Counted from the first letter of the stretch, positions 1 through 9,385 are shown. The stretch is DNA of 64,000 nucleotides from an uncultured Bacteroides sp. (GCA_900556845.1 USQO01000002.1:1-64000), one strand, 5' to 3'. A program made the numbers and translations. Notes: generated from the letters alone by a model not told the origin.

Positions 1-20
1 CAGATGTGTATAAGAGACAG
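1..20. other. Tn5/Nextera transposon mosaic-end adapter
   Basis: Bases 2-20 are identical to the 19-bp Tn5 mosaic end used in tagmentation libraries (AGATGTGTATAAGAGACAG). The match lies exactly at the edge of the window and interrupts a sigma factor gene. I read it as untrimmed library adapter at a contig end and not as chromosomal sequence. Confidence 0.95.
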
Positions 21-22
21 GT

Positions 23-238
23 GATACCTATTTTGATGGCAATGAGGCTCAACTGCTTTTTCAAAAAGCAATCCATTCTTTACCCGAGAAACAAAGAATG
101 GTATTCAATCTGAAATATTTTCAAGAAATGAAATATGAGGATATATCCGAAATCTTGGGAACTAGTATAGGAGCCCTAAAGGCTTCATATCACCATGCTG
201 TAAAAAAAATAGAGGAATTTTTAAACCAACATAATTAA
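23..238 (+). CDS. ECF-type RNA polymerase sigma factor, C-terminal part (5' end missing)
   Basis: An open frame of 71 codons runs in from the contig edge and stops with TAA at 236-238. Its translation contains LPEKQRMVFNLKYFQ followed by YEDISEILG and KASYHHAVKKIEEF. This is the helix-turn-helix of sigma-70 region 4 as found in extracytoplasmic-function sigma factors, which recognises the -35/-33 promoter element. Region 2 and the start codon are lost beyond the adapter at bases 1-20. The two genes that follow closely encode a membrane protein and an exported Spy/CpxP-like protein, which suggests an envelope-stress sigma factor operon. The family is clear; the stimulus is unknown. Confidence 0.88.
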   Translation, partial: DTYFDGNEAQLLFQKAIHSLPEKQRMVFNLKYFQEMKYEDISEILGTSIGALKASYHHAVKKIEEFLNQHN

Positions 239-284
239 ACCCTCGCCCCATTTTATAGTCTAATAAATGAAAGGAGAACTAGAT

Positions 285-656
285 ATGAAAGAGGAAGACA
301 ACTTGCTGAAAAAATATGGAAACGAAAACCCGTTTACCGTACCTGAAAATTATTTCGACAAGTTCAAAAATGAACTGATGGAAAAGCTTCCTGAAAAAGT
401 CCCTATATTACCAGCTAAGGAAATCAGCTTGTGGGATCGGGTTAAACCATGGGTATACATGGCCGCTATGTTCTGTGGATTAATGCTAAGCGTACGAATT
501 CTTGTTGGAGAGCCACAAGCGTCCTTCAAATCTGCACAAGCCGAAGAATCCGAAGAAATGCAACAAGACAAAAGGCTGGAACTAATTATAGACCAAGCCA
601 TGATGGATGATTATGAGCTATATACTTACTTGTCAGAAGATGACATAAATTATTAA
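285..656 (+). CDS. Small single-pass membrane protein, putative anti-sigma partner
   Basis: A 123-residue protein with a charged N-terminal half (about residues 1-50, including NPFTVPENYFDKFKNELM), one hydrophobic segment at about 56-74 (VYMAAMFCGLMLSVRILVG) and an acidic C-terminal tail rich in E and D. I chose the ATG at 285 over the in-frame ATG at 267 because AAGGAG at 271-276 is correctly spaced for 285. It begins 46 nt after the ECF sigma gene and ends 5 nt before the next gene, so the three are probably one operon. A membrane protein directly after an ECF sigma factor is usually a regulator of it. The anti-sigma role is inferred from position; I see no canonical anti-sigma motif. Confidence 0.75.
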   Translation: MKEEDNLLKKYGNENPFTVPENYFDKFKNELMEKLPEKVPILPAKEISLWDRVKPWVYMAAMFCGLMLSVRILVGEPQASFKSAQAEESEEMQQDKRLELIIDQAMMDDYELYTYLSEDDINY

Positions 657-661
657 AACCT

Positions 662-1099
662 ATGATAAGAAATCTGTTATTATTACTGATGTGCAGCATG
701 ATTGGCGTATCTGCTTTACATGCCCAACATAACAAAATGAGCCGAGAAGAATTTAAAGCCAAACAGCAGGCATTCTTAACACAGAGAGCTGGACTAACTG
801 AACAGGAGGCAAAAGAGTTTTTCCCAGTTTATTTTGAATTGCAAGATAAGAAAAAAGAGCTAAATGACAAGGCTTGGGATGTAATGCGACAAGGCAAAAA
901 GCCAGAAACAACCGAAAAAGAATATGAAAAAATACTTGATGAAGTAGCCCGATTACGTATCGCCGCAGACGAAGTTGAATTGGAATATTTGAAAAAATTC
1001 AAGAAGATGCTTTCATCAAAAAAATTATATCTGATAAAGAAAGGTGAATTAAAGTTTCATCGGGAATTACTCAGACCCATGAGAAACAAATGTAAATAA
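662..1099 (+). CDS. Exported Spy/CpxP-like helical protein
   Basis: A 145-residue protein with a clear signal peptide (residues 1-21, ending SALHAQ) and a mature part that is almost wholly charged and helical. MSREEFKAKQQAFL and LTEQEAKEFFPVYFELQ are followed by a long KK/EE-rich helix. This resembles the periplasmic Spy/CpxP type of helical sensor and holdase and the small sensor proteins encoded after Bacteroidetes ECF sigma factors. It is the third gene of the sigma operon, 5 nt after the membrane protein, and is followed by a hairpin terminator. The periplasmic location is well supported. A chaperone or stress-sensor role is inferred from fold-like composition and context. Confidence 0.75.
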   Translation: MIRNLLLLLMCSMIGVSALHAQHNKMSREEFKAKQQAFLTQRAGLTEQEAKEFFPVYFELQDKKKELNDKAWDVMRQGKKPETTEKEYEKILDEVARLRIAADEVELEYLKKFKKMLSSKKLYLIKKGELKFHRELLRPMRNKCK

Positions 1100-1115
1100 T
1101 AAGAATAATAAGCAT

Positions 1116-1155
1116 TAGGGACAGACGATTTCATACCGTTTGTCCCTATTTTTTT
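1116..1155 (+). terminator. Rho-independent terminator of the ECF sigma operon
   Basis: TAGGGACAGACG pairs with CGTTTGTCCCTA across a short loop (one G-T pair), followed by seven T residues. It lies just after the stop codon at 1099. Confidence 0.85.
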
Positions 1156-1289
1156 ACCGCTTATCCATATACAACTCCTCTTATGCACTATCATAGAATA
1201 GCCTACTTGCAGCAGTTAAAAGCTTTGTCTAATTTTATTGCACGAAGCAATAAATATTGTTCGATTTATTATACACAAATAAAGTGATT

Positions 1290-1649
1290 ATGAAAACAGA
1301 AATTCACATAGGGGAGCTGATTAAAAGTAAATTTGATACAAGTGGAATGACCATCTCCAGTTTTGCTGAAGCTATTCATAAAACACGTACTACCATTTAT
1401 GATATTTTCAAAAGGAGAAGCATAGACTTAGAGTTATTAATGCTAATTTCCGATGTACTCAACTTTGATTTTATTGAAGAAGTTCATCGATTAAGAGAAA
1501 GCCGATCTACATCTTCTCAAAGAAAAAGATATTTTGTATGCATCGAAGCAGACTCTGATGAAATAGACAGCAATAATCCAGAAAATATTAAAATCGTTTT
1601 TATTAAAGAATTACAGCATCAAATAACAAACCAGCATAACCCAGAATAA
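1290..1649 (+). CDS. Small HTH DNA-binding protein, paralogue of the gene at 4848
   Basis: A 119-residue protein. Residues 1-65 (HIGELIKSKFD, SFAEAIHKTRTTIYDIFKRR, LLMLISDVLNFDF) form a Cro/CI-type helix-turn-helix in which FAEAIHKTRTTIYDIF would be the HTH pair. The C-terminal 50 residues are charged and unassigned. I start at the ATG at 1290 rather than 1257 because the homologous short protein at 4848 begins at the same point. The two copies share HIGxLxKxKFD, HKxRTTIYDIF and a leucine-rich helix, and they bracket a two-component system. Regulation of that system is possible but unproven. A hairpin terminator follows. Confidence 0.8.
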   Translation: MKTEIHIGELIKSKFDTSGMTISSFAEAIHKTRTTIYDIFKRRSIDLELLMLISDVLNFDFIEEVHRLRESRSTSSQRKRYFVCIEADSDEIDSNNPENIKIVFIKELQHQITNQHNPE

Positions 1650-1684
1650 AACATCCAGCCAGTAAAAAAAATCATTTAAGTCTA

Positions 1685-1731
1685 AAAGACAGTACCAAAC
1701 ATTAATCTGACTCCGGTACTGTCTTTTTTAT
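1685..1731 (+). terminator. Rho-independent terminator after the small HTH gene
   Basis: AAAGACAGTACC at 1685-1696 pairs with GGTACTGTCTTT at 1715-1726, followed by a T-rich run. Confidence 0.87.
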
Positions 1732-1867
1732 TTATAATAGATAGTATCAAAACAATTATTCTTTTGTATAGAAAACTCCACGAAAATACATATTTTTGTA
1801 CCAGTTTCTACAACAATAAATGCCAAAGGCCTATAACAAGGCCAGTCGGCCTAAACAAGAAGACAAT

Positions 1868-2509
1868 ATGGTAACCTACAATTTATTTATACTGGATGAT
1901 CACCCAGCCGTTGTGGAAGGTGTATGCAGTTTGCTAAACAAAGAAAACTACAACATTCACTGCAGTACAGTATTATCAGACTTAATCAATTACTTAAAAA
2001 ACATTCATCTGGATTTACTTGTACTCGATTATGAGCTGAGAGATATTCCAGCTATTGAGATAGTCCCCAAACTGCGCCAACAGCAACCCGATTTACCCAT
2101 TCTCATTTACACCATGCATTCTGAATTCTGGATTATGCAAATGCTTATTAAAGCCGAAGTAAATGGTATTGTCACAAAAGGTGATAAACTAGAGGAGGTA
2201 AGAAAAGCAGCCTATAGAATCATGGAAGAACAGGAAAAATATTTTTCTCCCACTGCTCTAAACGCTGTATTGTCTATCATGGGCGACCAATCAGCTAAAA
2301 GAAGTCTGACTTATAGTCCAAGTCCTCGTGAATTGGAGGTAATAGAACTGCTTTCCAATGGATTAACGTCCGAAGAAATATCTCAAGAACTCAACCTAAG
2401 CAAAAATACCATCGATACCATGCGAAAGAATATTCTATTAAAAAGTGGTGCCATCAATGTGTCACACTTAATGAGAATAGCTTTCATAAAAGGATGGATA
2501 AAATCATAA
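1868..2509 (+). CDS. NarL/FixJ-family response regulator
   Basis: A 213-residue two-domain response regulator. The receiver domain covers residues 1-120: the acidic pair D10/D11 is in FILDDHP, the probable phospho-acceptor is D54 in LLVLDYEL, and the conserved Lys is in VTKGDK. A LuxR/GerE helix-turn-helix follows at about 145-205 (SPRELEVIELLSNGLTSEEI, then NLSKNTIDTMRKNIL). The ATG at 1868 starts directly at the receiver fold; the upstream in-frame ATG at 1820 would add 16 non-homologous residues. A TAnnTTTG element lies at 1791-1798. The kinase gene starts 33 nt downstream, so the two almost certainly form a cognate pair. Confidence 0.93.
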   Translation: MVTYNLFILDDHPAVVEGVCSLLNKENYNIHCSTVLSDLINYLKNIHLDLLVLDYELRDIPAIEIVPKLRQQQPDLPILIYTMHSEFWIMQMLIKAEVNGIVTKGDKLEEVRKAAYRIMEEQEKYFSPTALNAVLSIMGDQSAKRSLTYSPSPRELEVIELLSNGLTSEEISQELNLSKNTIDTMRKNILLKSGAINVSHLMRIAFIKGWIKS

Positions 2510-2542
2510 ATCAAACAATCGACAGAATAGAATTCAAATCTC

Positions 2543-4744
2543 ATGAATCGTTTTTTACTGACTAACTTACTGTGCCTGACTATTTTACTTTTTGCTCCTA
2601 CTGGTTGCTTCAATCAACAAAAGGATTTTTCTCATAACCAACTGACTGAACTAGAAAAATATACCGACCACCCAGACAGCCTGCAAGCTGCACTCAATTT
2701 GTTTTCTGATAAAGAAAAAGAAAACGGTTTCTTGGATTACCTGTACATGAAAGCATATGCTAATATCGGTGACTACCATCGAATGGACTCTATGTACCAC
2801 ATTGCATCTGACAAATTTAAGAAGCTACATAATCGATTCATGCAATTTGATACTGAATTCAACTACGCAAGTTCACTCAACGGTGCCCAGCAATTTAATA
2901 AAGCCCATATTGTATTACTGAACTTATTGAAAGAGATAAAGAAATACAAAGCAGAAATACCAGAAAATGTACGCAGAGAATTTGCAACATTGACCAATAT
3001 GACCTTATATGAAATGGCTTACAACCAATTATCACGTAACTGTTTAAATGAAGCAAGCAATACTGTAAGTCATGCAAAAAGCGAGCTAGCTGTAGCAAAA
3101 GACACATCTTTACTCATTGAAGCCTATAATCTATCAGGACTGATATATAAACGAATGGCACAACTGGATAAAGCCATAGATGACTACCAGCATGCATTAG
3201 AACTAGTTACCGAACTGGGAAATAATCATCAGGCACGTATTATCCTGAATAATATTGCATCTCTATACACGGAATTAGAAGAGAATGATAAAGCACTTCG
3301 CATCGCTCGAGAAATGGTTAATCGTTTTCCGGAACGAGATACAACCTCTATCGGTGATAAAATATATCATTTAACGGAGTTGAATACTATAGGTGTATTA
3401 CTTAGCAATGCTAATCTAAATAAAAATGCCATAGACACATTTCGAGTCGCTTTACACCAAATGAGTGAAAAAATACCTGCTGGACTCAAATTACTCATTT
3501 ACTCAAATTATGCAAAATCATTAGCTGCTGAAGCTAAAACAGATTCTGCCATTTATTATTACCAAAAAGCACTGCAATTCAAAAAAGAAACCAGACATGA
3601 ATTTAATAAGGCTAATTTGGATTATCTGTATGGAAGTTTACTTTTCCATAAAACCGATTCATTGAAGCAGGCAAAATATTACCTGCAAGAAGCCATAGAT
3701 TTTTACAGACTACATCCCTCACGAGTTTTATCAAAGGCTTTGTATAGTTTAGCTGAATTGGAGAACAAACTTAATCCTTCCAGTCAAAAAGCCTACAAAC
3801 TAATGCAAGAAGCTTTCGACTCCGAACAGAAGCTGATGCAACAAGATTTCCAAAACAAACTTTCCCGATTTGAAGTCAAATTCAAAACGAAAGAAAAAGA
3901 ATTGAAAATAATAGAGTTAAATCGTAAGAGTGAAAAAGAAAGAGCTGCTAACCATATCCGTATTATCATCTTTATAGCATCATTGCTCTTAATTTCAACT
4001 CTAGTTGCCGTATTACTGTATTATCTGCGAAAAAATAAAATTATCTACACATTAAACCAGCAGAGCCTGCAAGAAAAGATTGCCAGAAAAGATCTGGAAT
4101 CGAAGTTGCTTATGAATGAAACAAACCAACGACTTACAGAACAATATATTAATGGACTGGAAGATAGCAACAAGCGAACAGCTAAAACATTACATGATGG
4201 CATTTGTAACCAATTATTGACCATCGAAATGATACTTAACCACAAAGAAGAAAAGTGCCTGCAAAAGCAGATATCACAAATACGTGAAGAGGTAAGAACT
4301 CTTTCACACGAACTTTCCTATCCGGACTTCAAAAATGTCCGCTTATCGCAAGTTGTCAACTCTTATGTAAGTAATTTACAGAAAGCTCATATATTTGAAA
4401 TCAATTGTTTCATAGATGAAAAAATTGATGAAGTTTTATTGGATAATGACCAACATCTGGAAGCATATCGCATTATACAAGAGTCTGTAGGAAATATCAT
4501 CAAACATGCTGATGCCAAACATATCTATCTGACTTTACGAAAAGAAGAAAATGTGATAGACATTACCATTGAGGATGATGGCAAAGGATTTTCTAAAGAA
4601 ACTTGTCATGATGGTATAGGAATGCGTACTATGAAAGAACGTATTGGACTGATAAAAGGAAACATTGAGATAGATTCAACACTAGGAAAAGGAACAATCG
4701 TCCATTTCTGGTTTCCCTGCACATGCTATAATAAAGAAAAATAA
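2543..4744 (+). CDS. TPR-containing sensor histidine kinase (HisKA_3/HATPase_c)
   Basis: A 733-residue kinase. Residues 1-22 form a signal peptide with a possible lipobox ending at Cys22. Residues 30-440 are a run of tetratricopeptide repeats, presumably periplasmic. A coiled coil leads into a membrane helix at about 474-494 (IIIFIASLLLISTLVAVLLY). The cytoplasmic part has a HisKA_3 dimerisation motif with phospho-acceptor His551 (KTLHDGICNQL), an N-box (RIIQESVGNIIKHA), a G1 box (EDDGKGFS) and a second glycine motif (GIGMRTMKERI). It follows its response regulator. The sensed signal is unknown; TPR sensors usually bind peptides or proteins. Confidence 0.92.
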   Translation: MNRFLLTNLLCLTILLFAPTGCFNQQKDFSHNQLTELEKYTDHPDSLQAALNLFSDKEKENGFLDYLYMKAYANIGDYHRMDSMYHIASDKFKKLHNRFMQFDTEFNYASSLNGAQQFNKAHIVLLNLLKEIKKYKAEIPENVRREFATLTNMTLYEMAYNQLSRNCLNEASNTVSHAKSELAVAKDTSLLIEAYNLSGLIYKRMAQLDKAIDDYQHALELVTELGNNHQARIILNNIASLYTELEENDKALRIAREMVNRFPERDTTSIGDKIYHLTELNTIGVLLSNANLNKNAIDTFRVALHQMSEKIPAGLKLLIYSNYAKSLAAEAKTDSAIYYYQKALQFKKETRHEFNKANLDYLYGSLLFHKTDSLKQAKYYLQEAIDFYRLHPSRVLSKALYSLAELENKLNPSSQKAYKLMQEAFDSEQKLMQQDFQNKLSRFEVKFKTKEKELKIIELNRKSEKERAANHIRIIIFIASLLLISTLVAVLLYYLRKNKIIYTLNQQSLQEKIARKDLESKLLMNETNQRLTEQYINGLEDSNKRTAKTLHDGICNQLLTIEMILNHKEEKCLQKQISQIREEVRTLSHELSYPDFKNVRLSQVVNSYVSNLQKAHIFEINCFIDEKIDEVLLDNDQHLEAYRIIQESVGNIIKHADAKHIYLTLRKEENVIDITIEDDGKGFSKETCHDGIGMRTMKERIGLIKGNIEIDSTLGKGTIVHFWFPCTCYNKEK

Positions 4745-4812
4745 ATTGTTGCCTTATAAATTTGTTTTTAAACAATCCCATTAATGGGGATATAAGCAAA
4801 TAATGTTATGGG

Positions 4813-4820
4813 TAATTTTG
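4813..4820 (+). promoter_or_regulatory. Promoter -7 element upstream of the second small HTH gene
   Basis: TAATTTTG fits the Bacteroidetes -7 consensus TAnnTTTG and lies 28 nt before the ATG at 4848. No good -33 element is visible. A perfect palindrome CCCATTAATGGG at 4777-4788 sits just upstream and could be an operator. Confidence 0.5.
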
Positions 4821-4847
4821 TAACGATTCACATAAATTACTCAAAGC

Positions 4848-5072
4848 ATGAATAAGGACATACATATAGGAAAACTGGTTAAAGAAAAATTTGATGAAAG
4901 CAGTTTGTCAGTCCCCGAATTTGCAGCAGCACTACACAAGTCAAGAACTACTATATACGACATTTTTAGCCGTAAAAGTATGGACATCGACTTATTGCTC
5001 CAAATCTCGGATATACTTAATTACGACTTTTTACGTAAAATTTGTGAACTAAACAACCAAGACACACAATAA
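4848..5072 (+). CDS. Small HTH DNA-binding protein, paralogue of the gene at 1290
   Basis: A 74-residue protein that is essentially only the helix-turn-helix domain (HIGKLVKEKFDESS, FAAALHKSRTTIYDIFSRK, LLLQISDILNYDF). It aligns without gaps to residues 1-65 of the protein at 1290 but lacks that protein's C-terminal extension. It lies 103 nt after the kinase gene with its own TAnnTTTG element. A local regulatory role for the adjacent two-component system is an inference from the bracketing arrangement. Confidence 0.78.
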   Translation: MNKDIHIGKLVKEKFDESSLSVPEFAAALHKSRTTIYDIFSRKSMDIDLLLQISDILNYDFLRKICELNNQDTQ

Positions 5073-5146
5073 TAACTCGAGACAATTTGCACTCTTTTGT
5101 GCTTATGTTGCCCCCACACAGTATCTCCCCCAATATCTTGAATCAA

Positions 5147-5183
5147 GAAAGCGGCTTCCTTCATTAGGAAAGCCGCTTTCTTT
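5147..5183. terminator. Bidirectional hairpin terminator between convergent genes
   Basis: GAAAGCGGCTTCCT pairs with AGGAAAGCCGCTTTC (one bulged A). It is followed by TTTCTTTCTG on the + strand. It lies between the small HTH gene and the convergent mazG. Confidence 0.82.
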
Positions 5184-5199
5184 CTGTAAGATATTATCA

Positions 5200-5994
5200 T
5201 CAAAGCCCTTTGCTCTTAGCCTCATTCCATATTGCATCCATCTCCTCAAGCGACATTTCCGTCAGATTTTTCCCATTACGGATGGTGTGTTCCTCCAAAT
5301 AATTAAACCGACGGATAAACTTCTGGTTGGTGAGTTCCAATGCATTGTCGGGATTAATTTTATACAAACGCGCTGCATTGATAAGACTAAACAACACATC
5401 TCCAAACTCAGCCTCAGCTTTCTCCTTATCCATGGCACCTACCTCTGCCTCGAACTCAGAAATTTCCTCTTTCACTTTGGTCCAAACTTGCTCGCGTTCT
5501 TCCCAGTCGAAACCTACATTGCGTGCCTTATCCTGAATACGGTAAGCCTTGATAAGCGAAGGCAATGCATCGGGCACACCACTGAGTACCGACTTGTTAC
5601 CGTCTTTCTCTTTCAGCTTAATCTGCTCCCAGTTCTCCGAAACTCGTTCGGCTGTATCAGCTTTCACCTCACCAAACACATGCGGATGGCGAAAAATAAG
5701 CTTATCGCACAGTTTGTCACATACATCCTTGATGTCAAAATCTCCGGTTTCACTACCGATCTTGGCATAAAATGCTACATGTAACAGTACGTCACCCAAT
5801 TCCTTGCAGATGTTTTTCTTGTCATCTTTCATCAGTGCATCGCACAGCTCGTACACTTCCTCTATGGTATTCGGGCGCAAACTTTCATTGGTCTGCTTCC
5901 GGTCCCACGGACATTTCACACGCAACTCGTCCAGTATATCCAGCAACCGGCCGAATGCTTCTATCTTTTCTTCTTTGGTATGATTCATTTCCAT
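5200..5994 (-). CDS. mazG: Nucleoside triphosphate pyrophosphohydrolase MazG
   Basis: A 264-residue MazG. Enzymes of this family hydrolyse (d)NTPs to NMP and pyrophosphate. The conserved start of the first domain, RVKCPWDRKQTNESLRPN, and the metal-binding helix EEVYELCDAL...KELGDVLLHV are present. A second, weaker repeat EISEFEAEV...EAEFGDVLFSLINAAR follows, giving the usual two-domain layout. I place the start at 5994 (a second ATG lies at 5988). The longer frame to 6078 is excluded because it would begin upstream of the promoter at 6015-6045. It is divergent from valS. Confidence 0.93.
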   Translation of the reverse strand: MEMNHTKEEKIEAFGRLLDILDELRVKCPWDRKQTNESLRPNTIEEVYELCDALMKDDKKNICKELGDVLLHVAFYAKIGSETGDFDIKDVCDKLCDKLIFRHPHVFGEVKADTAERVSENWEQIKLKEKDGNKSVLSGVPDALPSLIKAYRIQDKARNVGFDWEEREQVWTKVKEEISEFEAEVGAMDKEKAEAEFGDVLFSLINAARLYKINPDNALELTNQKFIRRFNYLEEHTIRNGKNLTEMSLEEMDAIWNEAKSKGL

Positions 5995-6014
5995 AAGTTT
6001 AATTTTTCGGTGAG

Positions 6015-6045
6015 CAAATGTAGCAATATTCGGCAAAGAAACCAA
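6015..6045 (-). promoter_or_regulatory. Bacteroidetes-type promoter of mazG
   Basis: Reading the - strand, TTGG, 19 nt, then TACATTTG fits TTTG/TAnnTTTG. The predicted transcript starts a short distance before the ATG at 5994, which argues against the longer reading frame. Confidence 0.62.
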
Positions 6046-6088
6046 CGAATAAAAGCCGATAACTACTGCAAAATCCAAGTACTTTTAT

Positions 6089-6096
6089 TAATTTTG
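6089..6096 (+). promoter_or_regulatory. Promoter -7 element of valS
   Basis: TAATTTTG matches TAnnTTTG and lies 42 nt before the valS ATG. A convincing -33 element is not visible. Confidence 0.5.
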
Positions 6097-6138
6097 CAAC
6101 CAATTATATGATAAACATTTAATCCTAAGATAAAAACA

Positions 6139-8817
6139 ATGGAATTAGCAAGTAAGTACAATCCCGCTGACGTGGAGGGAAAATGGTACCAGTATTGGCT
6201 GGACAACAAACTTTTCAGTTCTAAACCCGACGGACGTGAACCTTACACCGTCGTCATCCCGCCACCTAATGTTACCGGAGTGCTCCACATGGGACACATG
6301 CTTAACAATACCATCCAGGATATCTTGGTGCGCCGTGCCCGTATGATGGGTAAAAATGCCTGCTGGGTGCCTGGAACCGACCATGCTTCTATTGCTACCG
6401 AAGCAAAAGTGGTAAACAAACTGGCTCAGCAAGGTATCAAGAAAACTGACCTTACACGTGAAGAGTTCTTGAAACATGCATGGGCATGGACCGAAGAGCA
6501 CGGTGGTATTATCCTGAAACAGTTGCGCCGTCTGGGTGCATCGTGTGACTGGGACCGCACTGCATTTACCATGGACGAAGAACGCAGCAAAAGCGTTACT
6601 AAAGTATTCGTTGACTTATATAACAAGGGGCTGATTTACCGCGGTGTACGCATGGTGAACTGGGACCCGAAAGCTCTTACAGCTCTTTCTGACGAAGAGG
6701 TTATTTATAAGGAAGAACATAGCAAGCTGTATTATCTGCGCTATTTTGTAGCCGACGATGACATGACTGGTGAAACTGGTGCGGAAGGTGAAGTAGTTCA
6801 CCGTGACGAACAGGGACGCCGTTATGCAGTTGTCGCTACTACTCGTCCGGAAACAATTATGGGTGATACCGCTATGTGTATCAATCCGAATGACCCGAAA
6901 AACCAGTGGCTGAAAGGCAAGAAAGTCATCGTTCCGCTGGTAGGACGTGTCATCCCAGTCATTGAAGACGATTATGTAGATATCGAATTCGGTACAGGAT
7001 GTCTGAAAGTGACTCCGGCACACGATGTGAACGACTATATGCTGGGTGAGAAATACAACCTGCAGAGCATCGATATCTTCAATGACAATGGTACCCTGAG
7101 CGAAGCTGCCGGTATGTATGTAGGTATGGACCGCTTTGATGTACGTGAGCAGATAGAGAAAGACCTGGCTGCTGCAGGACTGCTGGAGAAAGTAGAAGCA
7201 TATACCAACAAGGTGGGTTTCTCTGAACGTACCAATGTAGCCATCGAACCGAAACTGTCAATGCAGTGGTTCCTCAAGATGCAGCACTTTGCCGACATGG
7301 CTCTGCCGCCGGTAATGAATGATGAGCTGAAATTCTATCCTCCCAAATACAAGAACACTTACCGTCACTGGATGGAGAACATCAAGGACTGGTGTATCAG
7401 CCGCCAGTTGTGGTGGGGACACCGCATTCCGGCTTACTTCTTGCCCGAAGGCGGTTATGTAGTAGCAGAGACTGCAGAGCAGGCATTGGAACTGGCTAAG
7501 GAAAAGACCGGCAACAACAACCTTACTATTGCCGACCTCCGTCAGGACGATGACTGTCTGGATACCTGGTTCTCTTCATGGTTGTGGCCTATCTCGCTGT
7601 TCGATGGTATCAACCGTCCGGGCAACGAAGAGATCAGCTACTACTATCCTACTTCTGACTTGGTTACTGGTCCGGACATTATCTTCTTCTGGGTAGCACG
7701 TATGATTATGGCCGGCTATGAATACATGGGTGATATGCCGTTCAAGAACGTATACTTTACCGGTATCGTGCGCGACAAAATCGGCCGTAAGATGTCCAAG
7801 TCGCTCGGCAACTCGCCCGATCCGTTGGAACTGATTGACCGCTATGGTGCTGACGGGGTACGTATGGGTATGATGCTGGCTGCTCCTGCCGGAAACGACA
7901 TCTTGTTCGATGATGCGCTGTGCGAACAGGGACGTAACTTCAACAACAAAATCTGGAATGCTTTCCGTCTGGTGAAGGGATGGAACGTAGCCGAAGCAGC
8001 TCAACCTGAATATGCCCGTCTGGCTACCGAATGGTTTGAAGCCATGCTTGCCAAGACCATAGCCGAAGTAGACGACCTGTTCGGAAAATACCGTTTGAGC
8101 GAAGCACTGATGGTAGTCTACAAGCTGTTCTGGGATGAGTTCTCAAGCTGGTACCTGGAAATGATCAAGCCTGCATACGGCGAGCCTATCGACCAGACTA
8201 CCTACAACAAGACACTGGGCTTCTTCGATACCCTGCTCAAGTTGCTGCATCCGTTCATGCCGTTCATCACCGAAGAACTCTGGCAGCATATCTATGACCG
8301 TCAGGAAGGCGAAAGCATCATGACTCAGACGTTGCAGGCTGCCGGCAGCTTCGATGAAAACATCATCGCTCAGTTTGAAGCCGTGAAAGAGGTTATCGGT
8401 GGAATCCGTACCATCCGTCTGCAGAAGAACATCGCTCAGAAAGAAGCGCTTTCACTGGAAATCGTAGGTGCCAGCCCTGTAGCTGCTTTCCACGCTGTCA
8501 TCAGCAAGTTATGTAACTTGAGCGCTATCAGCAATGTTGAAAGCAAATCAGAAGGCGCTGCTGCCTTTATGGTTGGCACTACCGAGTATGCTGTACCTCT
8601 GGGCAACCTTATCAATGTAGAAGAAGAGTTGAAAAAACTGGAAGCCGACCTGAAGTATCAGGAAGGATTCTTGCAGAGTGTACTGAAAAAGCTCAGCAAC
8701 GAAAAGTTCGTAAGCAAGGCTCCTGCCAATGTCATCGAAATGGAACGCAAGAAACAGGCTGATGCCGAAACCAAGATTGCGGCCCTGAAAGAAAGCATTG
8801 CTGCACTGAAGAAGTAA
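6139..8817 (+). CDS. valS: Valyl-tRNA synthetase
   Basis: An 892-residue class I aminoacyl-tRNA synthetase that charges tRNA-Val with valine in the cytoplasm. The ATP-binding HIGH signature appears as HMGH at about residues 50-53 after PPPNVTGVL. The catalytic KMSKS loop is at 551-555. The editing domain ([14 protein letters not shown]) lies between them, the anticodon-binding region follows, and a C-terminal coiled-coil arm ([18 protein letters not shown]) ends the protein. That arm is typical of ValRS and separates it from IleRS and LeuRS. Length is normal and the frame is intact. It is single-gene and divergent from mazG, with a terminator after the stop. Confidence 0.98.
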   Translation: MELASKYNPADVEGKWYQYWLDNKLFSSKPDGREPYTVVIPPPNVTGVLHMGHMLNNTIQDILVRRARMMGKNACWVPGTDHASIATEAKVVNKLAQQGIKKTDLTREEFLKHAWAWTEEHGGIILKQLRRLGASCDWDRTAFTMDEERSKSVTKVFVDLYNKGLIYRGVRMVNWDPKALTALSDEEVIYKEEHSKLYYLRYFVADDDMTGETGAEGEVVHRDEQGRRYAVVATTRPETIMGDTAMCINPNDPKNQWLKGKKVIVPLVGRVIPVIEDDYVDIEFGTGCLKVTPAHDVNDYMLGEKYNLQSIDIFNDNGTLSEAAGMYVGMDRFDVREQIEKDLAAAGLLEKVEAYTNKVGFSERTNVAIEPKLSMQWFLKMQHFADMALPPVMNDELKFYPPKYKNTYRHWMENIKDWCISRQLWWGHRIPAYFLPEGGYVVAETAEQALELAKEKTGNNNLTIADLRQDDDCLDTWFSSWLWPISLFDGINRPGNEEISYYYPTSDLVTGPDIIFFWVARMIMAGYEYMGDMPFKNVYFTGIVRDKIGRKMSKSLGNSPDPLELIDRYGADGVRMGMMLAAPAGNDILFDDALCEQGRNFNNKIWNAFRLVKGWNVAEAAQPEYARLATEWFEAMLAKTIAEVDDLFGKYRLSEALMVVYKLFWDEFSSWYLEMIKPAYGEPIDQTTYNKTLGFFDTLLKLLHPFMPFITEELWQHIYDRQEGESIMTQTLQAAGSFDENIIAQFEAVKEVIGGIRTIRLQKNIAQKEALSLEIVGASPVAAFHAVISKLCNLSAISNVESKSEGAAAFMVGTTEYAVPLGNLINVEEELKKLEADLKYQEGFLQSVLKKLSNEKFVSKAPANVIEMERKKQADAETKIAALKESIAALKK

Positions 8818-8853
8818 CAGGCACCGCCCAAGGGCGACGTCTCATCCTATACC

Positions 8854-8895
8854 AATCCTTTCCGTTCTGTATGTACAGCACGGAAAGGATTTTTT
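8854..8895 (+). terminator. Rho-independent terminator of valS
   Basis: AATCCTTTCCGT and ACGGAAAGGATT form a perfect 12-bp stem around a 14-nt loop, followed by a T run. Confidence 0.9.
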
Positions 8896-8906
8896 ATGAA
8901 AGGGGC

Positions 8907-9269
8907 TTATCGGGCAAACTGTATCAGTTCAATAGGAGCCTCGTTGTGTTCTACCATAGCCACTACAATGCCTTCCGACGGAGAATTAATCGGAGTAAGC
9001 ACATTCAGTCCCCTTTCCCTGATTTCCTTTGCAATGTCATCCACCTCAAAAGCGATATGAGGAACCGTCTTCACAAGCGGATGCATGGGACTGTCATCAT
9101 CAAAACGCATCCATTCCACTCCGAAAGGACTGGTGGGAAAGCCAGACACATAAAAGCCCAAATGGGCGATGTAGATTTCGTTTTCTTTTCTCTCGGCAGT
9201 AGGTATTCCTATATGATGGTATTTCCATCCCCACTTCACACAGTCGGCCAGTTCATGTTCTTGTCTCAT
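8907..9269 (-). CDS. VOC-family (glyoxalase/dioxygenase fold) protein
   Basis: A 120-residue single-domain protein with the beta-alpha-beta-beta-beta pattern of the vicinal-oxygen-chelate fold. WKYHHIGIPTAE is near the start, HIAFEVDDIAKEIRERGL is in the middle, and VAMVEHNEAPIELIQ is at the end. The His in YHHIGI and the Glu in PIELIQ sit where metal ligands occur in glyoxalase I relatives. I start at the ATG at 9269, directly before the domain; the frame open to 9353 adds residues unlike the family. The substrate cannot be read from sequence. It is a monocistronic gene convergent with valS. Confidence 0.8.
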   Translation of the reverse strand: MRQEHELADCVKWGWKYHHIGIPTAERKENEIYIAHLGFYVSGFPTSPFGVEWMRFDDDSPMHPLVKTVPHIAFEVDDIAKEIRERGLNVLTPINSPSEGIVVAMVEHNEAPIELIQFAR

Positions 9270-9385
9270 TGGTTTACATTTTAAGAATTTGACAGTTGTA
9301 AAAGTAACGTTATTTCTACTACTGTGCAAGTACAGCTTCTCTTTTCCGGTCATGAGCCATCCATTCAGAAAAAGGCAATTTTATT

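Noticed and set aside
5287..5784. Open frame of 165 codons on the + strand inside mazG
   Set aside because: It is antisense to a well-supported MazG reading frame, with low-complexity composition and no recognisable motif.
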